This document shows, piece by piece, positions 1 to 8,131 of a stretch of 32,899 nucleotides of DNA. The notes under the pieces are model-generated. The model was given only the letters and a program-made list of their open reading frames with translations. It did not search any database and had not been told where the DNA came from. The translations under genes and the position numbers were made by a program. The stretch's first letter is position 1. Each line of letters starts with the position of its first letter. Source of the DNA: Caryophanales bacterium UBA4100 (lineage in GTDB: Bacteria > Bacillota > Bacilli > Paenibacillales > UBA4045); NCBI GenBank assembly GCA_002383285.1, contig DFXU01000111.1, positions 1 to 32,899 on the forward strand. Reading direction: 5' to 3'.

Positions 1-1080
1 CTTTTATAATATGAGTGATTAATACGTCTTTTCTTGAATTCTTAGAAATTTTCCCACTTTTTACTGCTATGTCATATAAATCGGGTTTTAACATTTTCCT
101 CAACTCTTCTTTTCTTTGAAGTATGGCTGAAGATTTGTCCGGGGTTGTTTGTTTAAATCTTTCCAAATTTTGTTTCGTCCTTTGTTGTCTTTGTTCATCG
201 TCATTTTGAATAGCAAAGTAATTATCCAGCAATGTTTGCTTTAAAAATTTCTTTACTTTTGCTTTATCATTACCTACCCCCATGCTAAACATTTTATATG
301 GGTATCTCGCTTCCAATTCGTTATATACATCTGATGTGTGGTTGTTATCCCATTTTTTTATTTCTTCTTCTATCTCATCAAAATCTTTTAAAAATTCTGC
401 CTCATATTTACCGTTCAATACATCATTTGCTGGGTCATATATAAATGGGTCATCGTCTTTTGGAAAATTTATTATTAGTCCTGGTGCTGGTGCTGGTGCT
501 GGTGTTGGTGCTGGTGTTGGCGTTGGTGCTGGTGTTGGCGTTGGCGTTGGCGTTGGTGCTGGTGTTGGCGTTGGTACCCCTACTCGTTCCTTCAGTACAT
601 CTAATTGATGAACAACAGATAGAATACCCTGATAGAAGTCACCCTCAGCTGCGTAGGGAACAAAATATTCATCTATAAACTGTGTATATGTATTAGCTGC
701 ACCACGAAATTCCGGAGCTTGGGTTACGGATTTATCTAGTGCGCTGCCTATTGAAAGCTCTAGGTGAACTTCTCGCTCCTCCATTGCATGATTAAGAGCG
801 CATCCTGGTTACCTAAAGACCATTCTGAGAATACAGATGATCCTACATTGGATATAGAACTTTCGCCTAAATCATTGATTGTGTATACATACAAAGAGAA
901 TGAGGCATCATTTATTGCTTGGTTGAGCTCATTGAACTCCGAATTAGATAAAATTTGTGCAGTGTCGTGAATATATCCATCCTTAGCTGGAACATCTGCT
1001 GCTATAATCACAACTGGAATTAAGCAAACCATTAAGATAAGCACAAGCACTGACAGACTTACTACTTTATTAGCGTACAT
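1..1080 (-). pseudogene. Secreted TPM-domain protein with PT-rich linker, frameshifted and cut by the window edge
   Basis: The ATG at 1080 is preferred over the one at 1098 because AAGGAG lies 8 nt upstream of it, inside the longer reading. The protein starts with a hydrophobic signal segment, followed by a TPM (YgcG/Psb32-type) domain, recognisable from 'GYIHDTAQILSNSEFNELN' and 'SVFSEWSLGNQDALLIMQW'. This frame stops at 760-762. Reading one base back (codon 763-761) continues the domain as 'LELSIGSALDKSV', then an alternating Pro-Thr/Pro-Ala linker, then a charged helical region that stays open to base 1. The last visible part ('LYDIAVKSGKISKNSRKDVL') resembles a SAP/Rho-N-type helix-loop-helix, a weak resemblance only. 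One base is probably missing in the CC run at 763-764. TPM proteins are usually exported and membrane-associated; the role here is unknown. Confidence 0.72.
481..575 (-). repeat. Tandem hexanucleotide repeat encoding a PT/PA linker
   Basis: About 16 copies of a 6-bp unit (plus-strand GGTGCT, GGTGTT or GGCGTT) encode alternating Pro-Thr and Pro-Ala on the minus strand. This is a typical extended linker in secreted Gram-positive proteins. Such repeats often vary in copy number between strains by slippage. Opposite-strand open frames here, rich in Gly-Val or Leu-Val, are by-products of the repeat. Confidence 0.85.
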
Positions 1081-1137
1081 ACGATGATCTCCTTCCACTG
1101 ATACACTTATTATAAGCGATAATTATTCAATAACCTA

Positions 1138-1189
1138 TTATGATGCGATACGAGCTATTCATACATCAAGATTGTGAATGGCATCATAA
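1138..1189. repeat. 9-bp inverted repeat upstream of the TPM gene
   Basis: TTATGATGC at 1138-1146 is the exact reverse complement of GCATCATAA at 1181-1189, with a shorter nested ATTCA/TGAAT pair inside. It lies in the gene-poor stretch 1081-1368 between two divergently oriented genes. No T-tract follows, so it does not look like a terminator. I see nothing else convincing in that stretch. Confidence 0.4.
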
Positions 1190-1368
1190 ATAAATGGGAG
1201 TTTTGACCTAGCGCATTCGCCAAGATTCGACAGTTTTTTATTAGATCTTTGTGTATGATGGATAAGTCTAAACAAATTTGGAATTATTATCATATTTTTG
1301 ATTCGCATAATATCTTAAGGATTCATACTAGGTTGTAGAAGAGTTATCAGAAAGTGAGTAGATACTGA

Positions 1369-1629
1369 ATGTTATCCTTCAAAGAAAGAGTTAGCCTGCT
1401 AAGAAGATACGAAATTGACTGCTATCGCATATGCTTCTACATTCTTGATTGTGAGCAGTTGGCACTGATAGCAGCGCAGCATACATTATCCCAGCTAATT
1501 CATGAAGAATCGTTCTTCCAACAGGATGATGCTTATAGATCCATACAAACGAAATACATGTCTAAGAAATATGCTCTTCAAACCCATTTCAATCATTTAG
1601 CTGAGAACAAAATAGCCGTGAATGTATAA
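1369..1629 (+). CDS. Small hypothetical protein, possible sigma-2-like fold
   Basis: This 86-residue frame opens directly after an in-frame TGA (1366-1368), so ATG 1369 is the only upstream Met start. The ribosome site is weak. The product is probably helical, with a segment 'DCYRICFYILDCEQLALIAA' that loosely recalls region 2 of ECF sigma factors, where a Tyr-Arg helix precedes a 'DAEDATQ'-like helix. No region 4 follows, so it is not a complete sigma factor. Its 3' end overlaps the start of the next gene by 8 bases, which suggests coupled translation. I do not recognise a named family. Confidence 0.55.
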   Translation: MLSFKERVSLLRRYEIDCYRICFYILDCEQLALIAAQHTLSQLIHEESFFQQDDAYRSIQTKYMSKKYALQTHFNHLAENKIAVNV

Positions 1630-1881
1630 TGCTTCACAAGTAGTTAAGAGAAGTGCCAGTGGAACTACTGCAGCCAAAGGTGCTATGATGGTAACTGACG
1701 GTTTTGTCGATAAGCTCATGAAGTTTAATGTAGAAATGGCTAAACCTGAGAATGCTGGGCAAGGTAAAGATAAGGTGCGCCAGAAGGTGGCGTCAAAGGT
1801 GATGTGGAGGAGGCTAAATCTCTCATAGAAAGCATCGTCTCTAAAGTTATACCGGTCTATCAACAGAATTCAGGAGGCTAA
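1622..1881 (+). pseudogene. Small hypothetical protein, frameshifted near its middle
   Basis: Translation from ATG 1622 gives a plausible helical, charged protein as far as 'GKDKVRQKV', then an unlikely tail ending at 1828. Restoring one G in the GG at 1789-1790 continues as 'GVKGDVEEAKSLIESIVSKV' to a TAA at 1879-1881, giving 86 residues. The restored frame stops just before the next start codon and contains that gene's ribosome site (AGGAGG), as expected of an operon member. The start overlaps the preceding gene. I do not recognise the family. Frame continuity, rather than homology, is the evidence for a single-base deletion. Confidence 0.55.
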
Positions 1882-1882
1882 T

Positions 1883-3115
1883 ATGGATACACATAACATT
1901 AATTTGGATAAATACGCGGCGCTTGCCGTTGAGGTGGGTGTCAACATACAGGCTGGCCAAACACTCGTAATAACAGCACCGATACTGGCAGCACCCTTCG
2001 TTAGGAAGGTCGTTAAGCGAGCTTATGAAATCGGAGCCAAGCATGTACATGTTGAGTGGAACGATGATGAGATCACTCGGACCAGGTACGAGTTGGCACC
2101 AAGTGAAGCATTCCACGAATACCCGATGTGGAGAGCCCAAGGATGGGAGGAGATGGCTGCTAATAATGCGGCTTTCTTGTCGATTATAGCTGCAAATCCC
2201 GATTTATTGAAGGGAATTGAGCCTCAACGAATCAAGGATGCGAACATCGCCACTAGTACAGCATTACAACCCTACAGAAATTATGCGATGTCTGATCAGA
2301 TCAGCTGGTCAATTGTCGCGGTACCTTCTCAAGCTTGGGCAGACAAAGTATTCCCAGAGACCAATGAGGAGGACCGGCTCCAAGCCTTATGGGATTCGAT
2401 ATTCAAAGCTACACGTGTGGATTTGGATAACCCTATTGAAGCATGGAGGGATCATACTCATATCTTAGATCAGAAGGCAGATAGATTGAATGATCGCAAA
2501 TATAAAGCACTTCATTATACAGCACCTGGAACTGATCTCACGATTGAATTACCCAAAGCTCATCTATGGGTAAGTGCAGGAAGTCATAACGCAGTTGGTA
2601 CGGTGTTCGTTGCTAACATGCCTACGGAGGAAGTATTCACAGCACCCATGAAGTCCGGTGTGAATGGTATCGTGACAAGTACAAAGCCACTAAGTTATGC
2701 TGGAAATCTCATTGAGAACTTCTCCCTAACGTTCGAAAATGGGCGCATCACGGATTATTCTGCAGAGCATGGGTATGAGACACTTAAGGGATTAATCGAA
2801 ACCGATGAAGGCTCCCATTACCTAGGGGAGGTCGCATTAGTTCCCCACCGTTCTCCGATCTCTGATACCAACCTGATTTTCTATAATACCTTATTCGACG
2901 AGAATGCCTCTAATCATATTGCAATTGGTAAAGCCTATGCATTCAACCTCGTTGGCGGTAAATCCATGAGCAAGGAAGAGCTGGCGGAGAATGGCTTAAA
3001 CGACAGCTTGACCCATGTGGATTTTATGATCGGCAGCGCTGAGATGAATATCGATGGAGTATTAGAGAATAACACAACTGAACCCATATTCCGTAATGGT
3101 AACTGGGCATTCTAG
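1883..3115 (+). CDS. Aminopeptidase, M29 family (AmpS/PepS type)
   Basis: A 410-residue cytosolic metallo-aminopeptidase of normal family length. M29 enzymes remove N-terminal residues from peptides using two divalent metal ions. The expected metal ligands are visible: E250 (in 'MPTEEVF'), E316 ('SHYLGEVAL'), E340 and H345 ('FDENASNHIAIG'), and H378 and D380 ('LTHVDFMIG'). The N-terminal open-sheet domain with 'VNIQAGQTLVI' is also typical. The start follows AGGAGG at 1872-1877 with 5 nt spacing. It is the third gene of a small plus-strand unit after two short hypothetical genes, with no gap, so it is probably cotranscribed with them. The family is clear; the physiological peptide substrate is not. 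Confidence 0.95.
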   Translation: MDTHNINLDKYAALAVEVGVNIQAGQTLVITAPILAAPFVRKVVKRAYEIGAKHVHVEWNDDEITRTRYELAPSEAFHEYPMWRAQGWEEMAANNAAFLSIIAANPDLLKGIEPQRIKDANIATSTALQPYRNYAMSDQISWSIVAVPSQAWADKVFPETNEEDRLQALWDSIFKATRVDLDNPIEAWRDHTHILDQKADRLNDRKYKALHYTAPGTDLTIELPKAHLWVSAGSHNAVGTVFVANMPTEEVFTAPMKSGVNGIVTSTKPLSYAGNLIENFSLTFENGRITDYSAEHGYETLKGLIETDEGSHYLGEVALVPHRSPISDTNLIFYNTLFDENASNHIAIGKAYAFNLVGGKSMSKEELAENGLNDSLTHVDFMIGSAEMNIDGVLENNTTEPIFRNGNWAF

Positions 3116-3129
3116 ATAGCATCCAGTTA

Positions 3130-3384
3130 TTATCTCTTAGTTGAAGGCATCGATTTATTAAGCAAGTACTCAAAATCATTGTCTAACCTTTTCTGCTCAG
3201 CTTTCTTTTGCTCTTCAATCTGCTTACTCTTCTCAGCTGCGATTTTCTCTTCTTCTGCCTTTAGCTCAGTGGCTTGCAATTTAAGCTTGCTCAATATATC
3301 TGGACTCAACAGGTCCTTCAGTGTTGCAGGCTTATCTTGCGAATTAACCCTCGGGGAAGAGGCGGATTTTCTATTCTTGGTCAT
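3130..3384 (-). CDS. YqkE-like small charged protein (DUF3886)
   Basis: An 84-residue, strongly charged protein: 'LKDLLSPDILSKLKLQATEL' followed by a Lys/Glu-rich helix ('KAEEEKIAAEKSKQIEEQKK') that is probably coiled coil, then 'LDNDFEYLLNKS'. This pattern matches the YqkE family of Bacillales, whose function is unknown. ATG 3384 is chosen over the upstream in-frame ATG at 3402 because AAGGAG sits 9 nt before it, inside the longer reading. It converges with the aminopeptidase gene, with 14 bases between stop codons. Only the family call can be made. Confidence 0.8.
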   Translation of the reverse strand: MTKNRKSASSPRVNSQDKPATLKDLLSPDILSKLKLQATELKAEEEKIAAEKSKQIEEQKKAEQKRLDNDFEYLLNKSMPSTKR

Positions 3385-3499
3385 CTCTTGTATCTCCTTC
3401 ATGTCACAGTTAATAATATAGTATTAATCCATTCTATTATACACCTGGAAGATGTGCGTGTGGGAGATTCCCTCCATGATAAGCTGTTTCATTCCATAG

Positions 3500-3533
3500 G
3501 TATGTGGTTAAGTAAAAGTGTCTAGACACATAC
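3500..3533. promoter_or_regulatory. Nested inverted repeats upstream of the YflT-type gene
   Basis: A perfect 12-bp palindrome GTGTCTAGACAC (3518-3529) sits inside a wider inverted repeat, GTATGTG (3500-3506) and CACATAC (3527-3533). The two share the CAC at 3527-3529, so they cannot both fold at once. They lie about 40 bp before the start codon, in a position suited to an operator or a leader hairpin. Function is inferred from position only. Confidence 0.35.
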
Positions 3534-3570
3534 AAGGAAGAAGATAACTAATCTGAGGAGGCATTATGAT

Positions 3571-3987
3571 ATGAGAGATGTATTGAATGTGCAAACAGAT
3601 TCAGGTGCTTCGACGAAAATTACAACAGTGAATAATATCTTAGAGGCGAGAGAGGAAATTCAACAGCTCGTTGACCAAGGATATATTAAGAATAGTCTAT
3701 ACGTGCTGGCGCATAACAGTGAACGAACGGATCATCTTGTCGAGCATACAGATGCAAATCCTATTGGAATTATCGAAGAAGGGATGATAACGGCCATTGC
3801 CAATTTATTCCGCTCCAGAGGTGATGAGCTCCGCGCTAAGCTAAGATCAATGGGTGTTCCAAAGGATCAAGCAGAATTACTTGAAGCCGAGATGGATCAG
3901 GGTAAGATTGTCATTCTAGCATGGGGTGGCAAGATGTACTCAGATGATGAATATGATCCTAATATCACCTATTACCCTTATTTATAA
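3571..3987 (+). CDS. General stress protein of the YflT family
   Basis: A 138-residue soluble protein. The N-terminal half ('TTVNNILEAREEIQQLVDQG' and 'LYVLAHNSERTDHLVE') matches the YflT heat-induced stress domain, in which a short alpha/beta fold includes 'GYxxxxIYVLAHD'. The C-terminal part has the usual 'LRSMGVPKDQAELLEAEMDQGKIVIL' turn and helix. The Bacillus proteins of this family are induced by heat and general stress; their biochemistry is unknown. ATG 3571 lies 9 nt after GAGGAGG. An ATG at 3566 is followed at once by a stop and is not used. It is a single-gene unit with a hairpin after it. I see no convincing sigma-B promoter. Confidence 0.88.
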   Translation: MRDVLNVQTDSGASTKITTVNNILEAREEIQQLVDQGYIKNSLYVLAHNSERTDHLVEHTDANPIGIIEEGMITAIANLFRSRGDELRAKLRSMGVPKDQAELLEAEMDQGKIVILAWGGKMYSDDEYDPNITYYPYL

Positions 3988-4001
3988 CATAATCAAAAGT
4001 T

Positions 4002-4028
4002 GAACCATCAGAATATCTCTGATGGTTC
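4002..4028. terminator. Hairpin between convergent genes
   Basis: A perfect 11-bp stem, GAACCATCAGA (4002-4012) with TCTGATGGTTC (4018-4028), has a 5-nt loop. Only short T-runs follow on either strand. It lies between the convergent YflT-type and small membrane protein genes and may serve both. Confidence 0.65.
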
Positions 4029-4036
4029 TTCATGCT

Positions 4037-4195
4037 TTAGAATTTCGGAAGAATATATTTAACTATGAAATACATTATCCCAAAGAATATGATGACATAT
4101 GCAGCATACTTAATAAATGTAGATTGAACTGCACTTGGATCTGATCTCTTCTCAATATGCGTCTCTTTCTTCTCAACATCATTGGATAAACTCAT
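4037..4195 (-). CDS. Small single-pass membrane protein
   Basis: A 52-residue protein with a charged, polar N-terminal half ('NDVEKKETHIEKRSDPSAV') and one C-terminal membrane segment ('FIKYAAYVIIFFGIMYFIVK'), ending in 'ILPKF'. ATG 4195 is preferred over the in-frame ATG at 4219, because the GAAGGAGGA just upstream of 4195 is a ribosome site and would otherwise have to be coding. No family is recognised. It is followed by the hairpin at 4002-4028 and has its own ribosome site, so it is probably a real single gene. Confidence 0.7.
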   Translation of the reverse strand: MSLSNDVEKKETHIEKRSDPSAVQSTFIKYAAYVIIFFGIMYFIVKYILPKF

Positions 4196-4278
4196 GTTTA
4201 TGTCCTCCTTCTCCTTCATACACTCTTAATATGTATATAACCAAGAAGAGTAGGAATGAATCAATAGCGTGTACCTGA

Positions 4279-5475
4279 TCATTCTGTAATGCTGCTTAAT
4301 CGCACAATTCGACCATCATACAAGCAAGCGTATAGCTCACCCTCCTCATCCTCACCGAAGGATGTGATATTGAATTCCTCTAGCTCCAGCTTCTCTGCAG
4401 TAGCTGTATTCATCCCATCATAGCTCAGTGTCCATATACGCCCATCTACAAAATCGGCAAATATATATTTTCCTACTAATGAAGGAATCTCCTTGCCACG
4501 GTATACATATCCACCAGTAATTGATGCTCCGCTGTTCTCGGGGTTGTATTCCCATATTGGAGCTGATAGATCAGCTTGCTCGCAGCCTTTCTTCGGATTG
4601 AAGCAGAGACTCCCCTCCATCGTGCTCCATCCATAATTATGCCCCTTCTCTATGATATCAATCTCTTCAACCGTATTCTGTCCCACATCCGCAGCCCACA
4701 GCTTACCAGTCACTTTGTCAAAGCTAAATCTCCATGGATTCCGTAATCCATATGCGTAAATTTCTTCGCGATACCCAGCTTTATTCATATAATAGGGATT
4801 ATCTTCTGGGATCGAGTAGTTTTTATCGCCATTTGTTTGATCTACGTTGATCCGTAATATTTTGCCCAATAGAGAATCCAGATTCTGTCCATTTCCTAGA
4901 GGGTCTCCACCAGAACCCCCATCACCTGTAGCAATATACAAATAACCATCTGCACCAAAAGAGACCTCTCCCCCATTATGATTATTGAAGGGCTGGTTGA
5001 ATGTAAGAATAATTACTCCACTTGCTGGATCACCTAATTTAGACCCATCTAATCTCAATTCGTAGCTTTCAATAACCGTTCCTACATTCGAAGTATAATT
5101 GACGTAGAATTTGCCATTATTCTTGTAATCCGGATGAAAAGCGAGTCCAAGCAAACCTTGCTCGTTGCCCCGACTATTTACCTTGTCCCTTATATCGATG
5201 AATATCTCTCTTCTGGGATCATCCAAGTTACCGCTTAATACACTGATGATGCCAGGCTTCTCTACGACATATAGACTCCCACTTCCATCACCAGCATGAC
5301 GAACACCTACAGGGATCTCGAATGTCTCACCCCCGAATGCATCTAGTAGTTGCAGCTGATCCTGGTGAATCACATCACCAGCTATACCGCTTGGGTTATC
5401 CGTATTCGAACTGCAGGAGCCTATGATGAGTATCATTACAATTAACATTGATAGTCTGAATGTCTTACTTAACAA
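4279..5475 (-). CDS. Lipoprotein sugar dehydrogenase of the PQQ-dependent GDH/sorbosone dehydrogenase type
   Basis: A 398-residue secreted beta-propeller protein. The start is TTG 5475, 7-8 nt after AAGGAGG. The N-terminus has a signal peptide ending in a lipobox (IIGSC), so it should be anchored to the outer face of the membrane. Family motifs appear in order: 'GLLGLAFHPDY', 'NNHNGGEVSFGADGYLYIATGDGG', 'LLGKILRINVD', 'YAYGLRNPWRFSFD', 'LWAADVGQN' and 'GGYVYRGKEIPSLVGKYIFADF'. Relatives oxidise aldose sugars with PQQ and calcium. Bacilli generally do not make PQQ, so the cofactor and the true reaction are uncertain. It appears to be transcribed alone. Confidence 0.88.
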   Translation of the reverse strand: MLSKTFRLSMLIVMILIIGSCSSNTDNPSGIAGDVIHQDQLQLLDAFGGETFEIPVGVRHAGDGSGSLYVVEKPGIISVLSGNLDDPRREIFIDIRDKVNSRGNEQGLLGLAFHPDYKNNGKFYVNYTSNVGTVIESYELRLDGSKLGDPASGVIILTFNQPFNNHNGGEVSFGADGYLYIATGDGGSGGDPLGNGQNLDSLLGKILRINVDQTNGDKNYSIPEDNPYYMNKAGYREEIYAYGLRNPWRFSFDKVTGKLWAADVGQNTVEEIDIIEKGHNYGWSTMEGSLCFNPKKGCEQADLSAPIWEYNPENSGASITGGYVYRGKEIPSLVGKYIFADFVDGRIWTLSYDGMNTATAEKLELEEFNITSFGEDEEGELYACLYDGRIVRLSSITE

Positions 5476-5537
5476 TCCGACCCCTCCTTAGAACATTACT
5501 CTCAACTATTATACCCTACTTATGTAACGATAAAATA

Positions 5538-5574
5538 AGCCAGTCAACTATCTCCTAAGAAATAGTGACCGGCT
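5538..5574 (-). terminator. Terminator after the GGDEF-EAL gene
   Basis: An imperfect stem pairs AGCCAGTCAACTAT (5538-5551) with ATAGTGACCGGCT (5562-5574). On the minus strand it is followed by a T-rich stretch (TTATTTTATC). It lies just past the stop of the GGDEF-EAL gene at 5631. Confidence 0.55.
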
Positions 5575-5630
5575 ACCATTGCACTAACGAAGGTAGGTTT
5601 ATATCATATATTCTTACGCAATCGCTAATG

Positions 5631-8117
5631 CTACTTATATATTCTCGACTCTTTATACATCTCTGTGAATATCGCTGAAGTCATAGGAGGATCGAAGTAA
5701 AACCCTTGTATGGAATCACACCGATTAGATTCAAGAATTCGTAGTTGCTCCACTGTTTCAACTCCCTCAGTTATAACCTTGAGATTCAAGCTATGGGCGA
5801 TGACGATTACAGAATTAACTATCAACTGCTCCTTTATGTCCTTTGATATATTCTGTATGAATGATTTGTCTAGCTTTACGGTATGGAGAGGGAAATTCTT
5901 CAAGTAGCTAAGTGAAGAATAGCCTGTACCGAAATCGTCTAGGGATAGCAGAACTCCAAAGTCCCTTAATGCATGTAAGGTCTTTATTGTATATACCGGA
6001 TTATTCATCAGCACGGTTTCTGTTAGTTCAAGGTCCAAGTAACATGGATCAATTCCTGATCTCGTGACACAATTCTTCACCATCTGCAATAGGCTCCGAT
6101 TCTGGAACTGAACCATCGACAAATTCACACCAACTTGAATGGGGGGTAACCCCATGTCTTGCCAAGCTTTATTCTGTTGGCATGCGGTATCCAACACCCA
6201 TTCTCCTAGCGAGATAATAAATCCTGTTCTCTCCGCAATCGGTATAAACTCCGATGGAGGTATAATTCCTAGCTCAGGATGGTCCCAGCGAATCAGTGCC
6301 TCTACTCCATATATCGTACGCGTAGCTAAATCAACCTTGGGTTGGTAATACAATGTAAATTCATTATTCTCAAGCGCTGTCTGCATCTCTCTCTCCATCG
6401 TAATTTCCTTAGAAGGCGCAAGACTCATAGAAGGATTATACACGATATATGTATTGCTTACTTTCTTCGCTACATACATCGCAGTATCCGCCTCCTTCAC
6501 TAAAGCTTCCAGATTATCCTGTAGCGCAGAGTAAAAGCTAATACCTATACTCGCCGTTGTGAAAATTTGCTTATCACCTAGTGTTATCGGCTCGGATATA
6601 GCTTGAAGAATCTGTTCTGTTAGCAAGAGGGTTGATTCTTGATTTGGAAGAGCCGTAAACACAATAACAAATTCATCTCCACCAAGTCGGAACACTTCAC
6701 CCCTTGATGCTACACATAATAGTAATCGTTCAGCTACATGCTGTAATAGAATATCGCCAACTGAATGATCCATAGAATCGTTAATGTATTTAAACCTATC
6801 CAAGTCAATGAATAATAGTGATAATGAATGTATCTTCGATTTCAGTTGAATTATATCATTGTTCATGTACTCCATAAATCCCGACCGATTAGCTAAACCC
6901 GTCAGTAAATCATGTGTTGCTTGGTGTTGTATTCTTCTTTCAGCTTCCTTCCTGCTGCTTACCATCTGATTGAAATGATGGGCCATCAGCCCGACTTCAT
7001 CCTCGGTCCCTATAGTTAGCTTTCTATCTAGATCACCATCCGCAACTGCTTGAGAAGCACGGATAACTTCGTGAATACGTCTAATGATAAAGTGATCCAG
7101 CAGGATAACCATCATAACCACAGTAAATAGAAATGCAACTACCGAAATAAATAAGGATGTACGTAATTGTTCATAGTAACTAGCCAATATATTCTTCTTA
7201 GGTATGACAATCTCAATATGCCACATCTCTTTATCTAGAAGGACCGGGTAGAATAACCGGAAATCCTCACCCTTCGAATCCTGACTTGGCGTGTAAATCT
7301 GGCGTTGATTCTCATCTAACTTAGACAATATATCCCTCGAATGTGAGAAATCCTCATATGGCTTACCTATTAATTCAGGATACCTGCCATTAGCAAGATA
7401 GCTCCCCGTAGCGGTAATGACAGTAAGATATCCACCTAATGGATGTATGGCTTCAATCTCCTTCTGCACAAAGTCCACTGTGATATCAGCTCCAACCACC
7501 CCCAGAAATTGGTTCCAATTATCCAATATAGGCAGAGCTAAGGTGGTCATCAATATGTCATCACCATTGATTTCATAAGCAGAAGGCTCAATAAGAGATA
7601 GTCTCTTATTCATCTTAGGGATTGTATAGTAATCCATGTTCTCTGATTGGTTGTTGTAATCAATAGGCAACACGTGAAAAAGCCCTTTGTTCCTCACCAC
7701 GTAAGGAACAAAGCGACCTGACTCATCATCGTAGGAATTTTTATTCATATTCTCATCGTCACGCTGATCGAATGCATTGGGCTCCCACATCGTATATAAA
7801 CCCAATATATTGGGATGTTCTATTAATAAATTCTGTAGTGTACCCACGATTAGGGCCCGGTTCTGTGTTCCCTGATCGATCATTTCTAGCATAATAGACC
7901 TTATTGTCTTCAGCATCGATAGCGTTTCAATAAATTCCAAATGAAGAGAATCTGCATATAATTCCGATTGCTGTTGAGCTTCTAACTCACCTTGTGTGAG
8001 ACTATTATTGTACAAATTAAATAAATTGGAGGCAATTAGACCTCCAAAGGATAGGATCATAATGAAACCAAGTGTGAGACTAAGCTTAGCGGCGATGCTA
8101 ACTCTTAATCTATTCAT
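5631..8117 (-). CDS. Membrane sensor with dCache, HAMP, GGDEF and EAL domains
   Basis: About 828 residues. There are membrane segments near 6-33 and 321-345, an extracellular double-Cache sensor region between them, a HAMP domain, then GGDEF and EAL domains for making and breaking c-di-GMP. The GGDEF signature is intact (residues 479-483, 'FRLGGDEFVIVF'). The inhibitory RxxD position reads ASRG, so product feedback is probably absent. The EAL domain keeps 'YGVEALIRWDHP', 'VNLS', 'ELTE', 'DDFGTGYSS', 'KLDKSF', 'ITEGVET' and 'QGF', so it should be an active phosphodiesterase. ATG 8117 is chosen because GGTGG precedes it; ATG 8129 is possible but lacks a ribosome site. It follows the DHH gene by 3-15 bases and is probably cotranscribed with it. 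Confidence 0.93.
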   Translation of the reverse strand: MNRLRVSIAAKLSLTLGFIMILSFGGLIASNLFNLYNNSLTQGELEAQQQSELYADSLHLEFIETLSMLKTIRSIMLEMIDQGTQNRALIVGTLQNLLIEHPNILGLYTMWEPNAFDQRDDENMNKNSYDDESGRFVPYVVRNKGLFHVLPIDYNNQSENMDYYTIPKMNKRLSLIEPSAYEINGDDILMTTLALPILDNWNQFLGVVGADITVDFVQKEIEAIHPLGGYLTVITATGSYLANGRYPELIGKPYEDFSHSRDILSKLDENQRQIYTPSQDSKGEDFRLFYPVLLDKEMWHIEIVIPKKNILASYYEQLRTSLFISVVAFLFTVVMMVILLDHFIIRRIHEVIRASQAVADGDLDRKLTIGTEDEVGLMAHHFNQMVSSRKEAERRIQHQATHDLLTGLANRSGFMEYMNNDIIQLKSKIHSLSLLFIDLDRFKYINDSMDHSVGDILLQHVAERLLLCVASRGEVFRLGGDEFVIVFTALPNQESTLLLTEQILQAISEPITLGDKQIFTTASIGISFYSALQDNLEALVKEADTAMYVAKKVSNTYIVYNPSMSLAPSKEITMEREMQTALENNEFTLYYQPKVDLATRTIYGVEALIRWDHPELGIIPPSEFIPIAERTGFIISLGEWVLDTACQQNKAWQDMGLPPIQVGVNLSMVQFQNRSLLQMVKNCVTRSGIDPCYLDLELTETVLMNNPVYTIKTLHALRDFGVLLSLDDFGTGYSSLSYLKNFPLHTVKLDKSFIQNISKDIKEQLIVNSVIVIAHSLNLKVITEGVETVEQLRILESNRCDSIQGFYFDPPMTSAIFTEMYKESRIYK

Positions 8118-8131
8118 ACACGCCACCATTC

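Noticed and set aside
282..678. Plus-strand open frames with long Gly-Ala-Val or Leu-Val-Ala repeats
   Set aside because: They are the antisense of the PT-repeat linker of the TPM gene. The minus-strand reading joins a domain on each side and is the coding one.
760..770. Programmed frameshift in the TPM gene
   Set aside because: No slippery heptamer, and no stimulating stem or internal ribosome site that I can see at the break; a one-base deletion is simpler.
1260..1320. Promoter before the first small gene (TTGGAA and TAATAT)
   Set aside because: The spacing is about 24 bp, too long for a sigma-A promoter.
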